DNA from: Caldilineaceae bacterium
GTDB taxonomy: Bacteria > Chloroflexota > Anaerolineae > Caldilineales > Caldilineaceae
NCBI GenBank assembly: GCA_022842065.1
Contig: JALHQH010000007.1
Location: 180,125-244,124 of the forward strand
Direction of reading: 5' to 3'
Length of the DNA stretch: 64,000 nt
In this document: piece by piece, positions 60,860-64,000 of the stretch
Numbering within the stretch: position 1 is the first letter of the stretch
How the letters are laid out: each line of letters begins with the position of its first letter
Translations under genes and position numbers: made by a program
Notes under the pieces: model-generated
Database searches by the model: none
What the model was told of the DNA's origin: nothing
The model's input: only the letters and a program-made list of their open reading frames with translations

Positions 60860-63800
60860 CTAGCGGGTAACCAGTGGCAGGAAGAGTTGGGTGAGGGCAG
60901 CGTCGGTCTCAACCGCTTCTTCAACTGGTTGGTCGAAGGCATTAAGCTCAGCGTCAGGCTCCACCGGGGGGTCGGGAAGGAGTGAGAACTGGACGACGGC
61001 GTCGGCCGCTTCACTGCCGGCGGTGAGCAGGCCGGCGAAGGTCAGGCTGTTGCCCTGGAGGTCGAGGCTGACGCCGTCGATGAGCTGCTTGAAGCCAACC
61101 AGATCGCCATCGAACAAGGCGAAGAAGAAGCAGCCATTCCCGGTTGGCATACAGCCGAAGAGGTCATCGCCATCGCCGCCAACGCTGTTTTGCGTGCCGG
61201 TTGCCAGGAACCGGCCTTTGGTGGCGAGGTAGTGGTTGCCCTGGGTTGGGTCAATCCAAAGCCCCCCCACATCCTCGCTCTCGGCGGTTAAGGCCACGGT
61301 GGAGCCATCGAGCAGCAGTGCCCACGTTCCAGCCGTGTTATCGCCCAGGCTAGTTGCGACGAAAGTGAGCAGATCCTCATCCCTGCCCGTGACGCCAGGG
61401 ACCCTGACCGTGCCGACGGTGCTGATGACCAGGTTGCCGGCCGCATCAAGGGCAAGGGCATCGATGTTCTCATTGCCGGTCTCCAGCCCGACGGCGCGGC
61501 CGTCGAAGTAGCGGCTGAAGGAGCCCACGGTGTTGGTTCCTAGTTGGCGCGGGGTAAAGCGGATAATGTCGAAGGGGGCGACGGGGCCGAGCGGGGGCAA
61601 GTTGAACGCTTGCTCAAAGCTCATGAGGATCGAGCCGTCGTCCAGCAGGTGGAAGGCGTCGAGATCCGTGTTGGCCACGCCGACATCGCTGCCATCAAAG
61701 AAGAGGCTCCAGCCGGTGGCGGGGCTGTAGCGCAGGATATCCTCGTCCTGATAGCGCACCCCGCCGACCATGCCCTTGCCGGCGCTGCTCAGGTAGAAGA
61801 CGATCTGCCCCGGTTGGACCGTGTAACTGACGCTGGCCGGGCTGGTGGCGTTGCCGGCGTTGTCGGTCGCCCCGCTACAGGTGGCGGTGAAAACACCCGT
61901 GCCACTGCTATTGCCCCCGGTGACGCTGAGGGTGGCCTGGGTCGCGACGCCAGCCAGCGCATCGGTGGTGCTGCAACCGGCGGTGGGGACGCTGCCCAGG
62001 GTGTAGATCCCCCCATCACTCACGCCGGTGACAGCGACGACCGGGGTGGTGGCATCACGCTTGATCGTCACGATCTCGCTGTTGCTGCCGCCGGCGCTGG
62101 TGGCGGCACAGGTGAAGGTGACGCCCACTGTGTCGGCGTTGACCGTCACCGGGTCACAGCCATTCTGGCTGCTGATGGCCGATTCCGCATCGACCACGCC
62201 CCAACTGACCGTCACATCGCTGGTGTACCAGCCGTTGTTGCCTTGCGTGCCCACCATCTGCGGCGTGATGACCGGCCCGCTGCTGTCCGGCGGCGGGTTG
62301 ACGGTATAGTTGACACTGACCCCGGCTGCACTGTTGCCGGCGTTGTCGGTTGCCCCACTACAGGTGGCGGTGAAGCTGCCCGTGCCGTCAGCGCCCAGCG
62401 GGCCCCCGCCGCCCGTAATGCTCAGGGTGGCCTGGGTCGCCACCCCAGAAAGCGCATCGCTGGTGCTGCAACCGGCGGTGGGGACGCTGCCCAGGGTGTA
62501 GACCGCGCCGTGGCTCACCCCGGTGACAGTGACGACCGGGGCGGCGGCGTCCCGTTTGATGATGAGGCGCTGGCTGCTGCTGCCGCCGGCGCTGGTGGCG
62601 GCACAAGTGAAGGCGACGCCCACTGTGTCGGCGTTGACCGTCACCGGGTCACAGCCATTCTGGCTGCTGATGGCCGATTCCGCATCGACCACGTCCCAAC
62701 TCAAGGTCACATCGCTGGTGTACCAGCCGTTGTTGCCCAGCGTGCCATTCACGGTGGGGCTGATGACCGGGGCCGTGTTGTCCACGCCCAGCGTATACTT
62801 GAGGTCGCCGCTAAACTCTTCGGTACCGTCACGGTAGCTGATGTGGGGGCGACCGGCGCGGTCGAGCGCCAGCGAACTGTGCGCGCCCACATTTCCGGTG
62901 CTGTCCACGGTGGTGGTCTGCCAACGGCTGCCGTCCCAGTGGGTGTACTTGAGGTCCTGGTTGATATTGTCATAGTAGCTGATGTGGGGGTTACCGGCGC
63001 GGTCGAGCGCCAGCGAGGTGAACAAGCCCACATTTCCGGCGCTGTCCACGGTGGTGGTCTGCCAACTGCTGCCGTCCGAGTGGGCGTACTTGAGGTCCTG
63101 GTTGGTTTGGTCAAAGTAGCTGATATGGGGGTTACCGGCGCTGTCGAGCGCCAGCGAGGTGAACAAGCCCACAATCCCGGCGCTGTCCACGGTGGTGGTC
63201 TGCCAACTGCTGCCGTTCCCGCGGGTGTACTTGAGGTCCTGGTTGATAGCGTCATAGTAGCTGATGTGGGGGTTACCGGCGCTGTCGAGCGCCAGCGAGG
63301 TGAACTGGCCCACACCCCCGGCGCTGTCCACGATGGTGGTCTCCCAACGGCTGCCGTCCGAGTGGGCGTACTTGAGGTCCTGTTTGGTAAAGTCAAAGTA
63401 GCTGATGTGGGGGTGACCGGCGCGGTCGAGCGCCAGCGAGGTGTACAAGCCCGCCCCCCCACCACTGTCCACGGTGGTGGTGTGCCAACCGCTGCCGTCC
63501 TGGTGGGCGTACTTGAGGGTGCCGCCGTTGGTAAGTTCATAGTAGCTGATGTGGGGGTTACCGGCGCGGTCGAGCGCCAGCGAGGTGTAGAAGCCCACAA
63601 CCCCGTCGCTGTCCACGATGGTGGTGTGCCAACCGCTGCCGTCCCATTGGGCGTACTTGAGGTCGCCGTAAAACAGGTCGATACCGTCCTGGTAGCTGAT
63701 GTGGGGGTTACCGGCGCTGTCGAGCGCCAGCGAGGTGTACAAGCCTACATTCCCGGCGCTGTCCACGGTGGTGGTCTGCCAGAGCAGCGCGGCGTAGAGT

Positions 63801-63904
63801 GGCTGGGCCACGCCCAGGCTCAGCGCGAGCAGCCCGAGCAGCGCCAGCTGAAGCCGCCCGCGCCACGGCTGGGGGCGCCGTGCGAAAAGTGAAGGTAATT
63901 TCAT
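60860..63904 (-). CDS. Large exported repeat protein
   Basis: 1014 aa. A signal peptide (LQLALLGLLALSLGVAQPLYA) precedes about seven 47-residue repeats (about 35-385) of the form DGSSWQTTTVDSAGNVG, then SLALDRAGNPHISYYD, probably a beta-propeller-like surface. Two beta-sandwich repeats of about 165 residues follow (NNGWYTSDVTLSWDVVDAES, NGCDPVTVNADTVGV), then a domain with FDGSDVGVANTDLDAF and DDGSILMSF. It ends in FLPLVTR, a C-terminal motif of the kind seen in Chloroflexota secreted proteins. The start at 63904 follows AAAGGA. Function unknown; likely cell surface. Confidence 0.75.
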   Translation of the reverse strand: MKLPSLFARRPQPWRGRLQLALLGLLALSLGVAQPLYAALLWQTTTVDSAGNVGLYTSLALDSAGNPHISYQDGIDLFYGDLKYAQWDGSGWHTTIVDSDGVVGFYTSLALDRAGNPHISYYELTNGGTLKYAHQDGSGWHTTTVDSGGGAGLYTSLALDRAGHPHISYFDFTKQDLKYAHSDGSRWETTIVDSAGGVGQFTSLALDSAGNPHISYYDAINQDLKYTRGNGSSWQTTTVDSAGIVGLFTSLALDSAGNPHISYFDQTNQDLKYAHSDGSSWQTTTVDSAGNVGLFTSLALDRAGNPHISYYDNINQDLKYTHWDGSRWQTTTVDSTGNVGAHSSLALDRAGRPHISYRDGTEEFSGDLKYTLGVDNTAPVISPTVNGTLGNNGWYTSDVTLSWDVVDAESAISSQNGCDPVTVNADTVGVAFTCAATSAGGSSSQRLIIKRDAAAPVVTVTGVSHGAVYTLGSVPTAGCSTSDALSGVATQATLSITGGGGPLGADGTGSFTATCSGATDNAGNSAAGVSVNYTVNPPPDSSGPVITPQMVGTQGNNGWYTSDVTVSWGVVDAESAISSQNGCDPVTVNADTVGVTFTCAATSAGGSNSEIVTIKRDATTPVVAVTGVSDGGIYTLGSVPTAGCSTTDALAGVATQATLSVTGGNSSGTGVFTATCSGATDNAGNATSPASVSYTVQPGQIVFYLSSAGKGMVGGVRYQDEDILRYSPATGWSLFFDGSDVGVANTDLDAFHLLDDGSILMSFEQAFNLPPLGPVAPFDIIRFTPRQLGTNTVGSFSRYFDGRAVGLETGNENIDALALDAAGNLVISTVGTVRVPGVTGRDEDLLTFVATSLGDNTAGTWALLLDGSTVALTAESEDVGGLWIDPTQGNHYLATKGRFLATGTQNSVGGDGDDLFGCMPTGNGCFFFALFDGDLVGFKQLIDGVSLDLQGNSLTFAGLLTAGSEAADAVVQFSLLPDPPVEPDAELNAFDQPVEEAVETDAALTQLFLPLVTR
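62843..63720 (-). repeat. 141-bp in-frame tandem repeats
   Basis: The word GATGTGGGGGTTACCGGCG recurs at 62840, 62981, 63122, 63263, 63404, 63548 and 63698, with spacings of 141, 141, 141, 141, 144 and 150 bases. Each unit codes for one 47-residue repeat of the exported protein. Confidence 0.9.
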
Positions 63905-63922
63905 TGGGTCATCCTTTCGCAT

Positions 63923-64000
63923 CCTTGTGCGGTTGAAAAATAATGCAGGTTACAAAAACGCTTTAGTCACACTCGCGTAAAAGTGCTTTTACACGAGACC
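63923..64000. other. Upstream region at the window edge
   Basis: Contains a small hairpin GTAAAAG-TG-CTTTTAC near 63976. It likely holds the promoter of the leftward repeat-protein gene; the region is cut by the window. Confidence 0.4.

Noticed and set aside
61544..63892. A 782-codon open frame on the plus strand opposite the large repeat protein
   Set aside because: It mirrors the 141-bp repeats of the minus-strand gene, has no domain or ribosome site, and the minus strand has a signal peptide and family-like repeats.

Overview
The window is a gene-dense bacterial chromosome segment. No rRNA, tRNA or CRISPR array was recognised. Several traits suggest a Chloroflexota member of the Caldilinea/Anaerolinea type: secreted proteins carrying an (F/Y)LPL(V/I) motif near the C terminus, Thr/Pro-rich linkers, an XRE-NB-ARC-TPR regulator, and degenerate 7- and 8-base repeats between genes. 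This assignment is an inference from style, not from a marker gene.

Layout. 0-7.5 kb: a leftward sulfonate-sulfur cluster (ssuE2, ssuE, ssuA, two tandem ssuD, ssuC, ssuB). 7.9-15.6 kb: a rightward phosphate block (phoR/phoB-like pair, pstS, pstC, pstA, pstB and a UspA-like gene). 15.6-18.1 kb: two leftward DsbA-like thioredoxin-fold lipoproteins; the first has an in-frame TGA exactly at its first catalytic cysteine, with a SECIS-like hairpin behind it. 18.1-21.3 kb: gene-poor, with large palindromes, a helix-turn-helix-only transposase fragment, a degenerate receiver protein and a small hypothetical gene. 21.4-27.7 kb: an exported anchored protein, a membrane transglutaminase and an S41 peptidase with altered catalytic residues. 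28.2-33.0 kb: two convergent NB-ARC ATPases and a PIN-type toxin-antitoxin pair. 33.4-37.8 kb: a small lipoprotein and a mosaic secreted lipase ending in a dockerin. 38-43.2 kb: peptide-type ABC importer parts plus a beta-lactamase-like hydrolase. 43.8-49.1 kb: an SRPBCC protein, two related lipoproteins and a three-LysM exported protein. 49.7-51.5 kb: a PAS protein into which a permuted sugar-binding domain appears inserted. 51.6-59.6 kb: an arsenic-resistance island (arsJ, its GAPDH, arsC, an arsR-arsC fusion, bcp, acr3, thioredoxin, DUF318 permease, arsR). 59.8-63.9 kb: a TIM-barrel epimerase and a large repeat-built exported protein.

How parts work together. The ssu genes import and desulfonate alkanesulfonates with reduced FMN. 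PhoR/PhoB should control pst through four 11-base-spaced GTTACC-type repeats before pstS. The same 11-11-12 layout with a -10 box 9 bp downstream is found on the other strand before ssuE2, which predicts that this flavin reductase belongs to the phosphate regulon. The arsenic island covers both export of arsenate as 1-arseno-3-phosphoglycerate (GAPDH + ArsJ) and reduction to arsenite followed by Acr3 export.

Intergenic DNA is unusually structured: perfect hairpins with 29-34 bp stems, 7-mer and 8-mer repeats with inverted arms, a two-hairpin element with compensatory changes, a 165-bp dispersed repeat and short elements with terminal inverted repeats.
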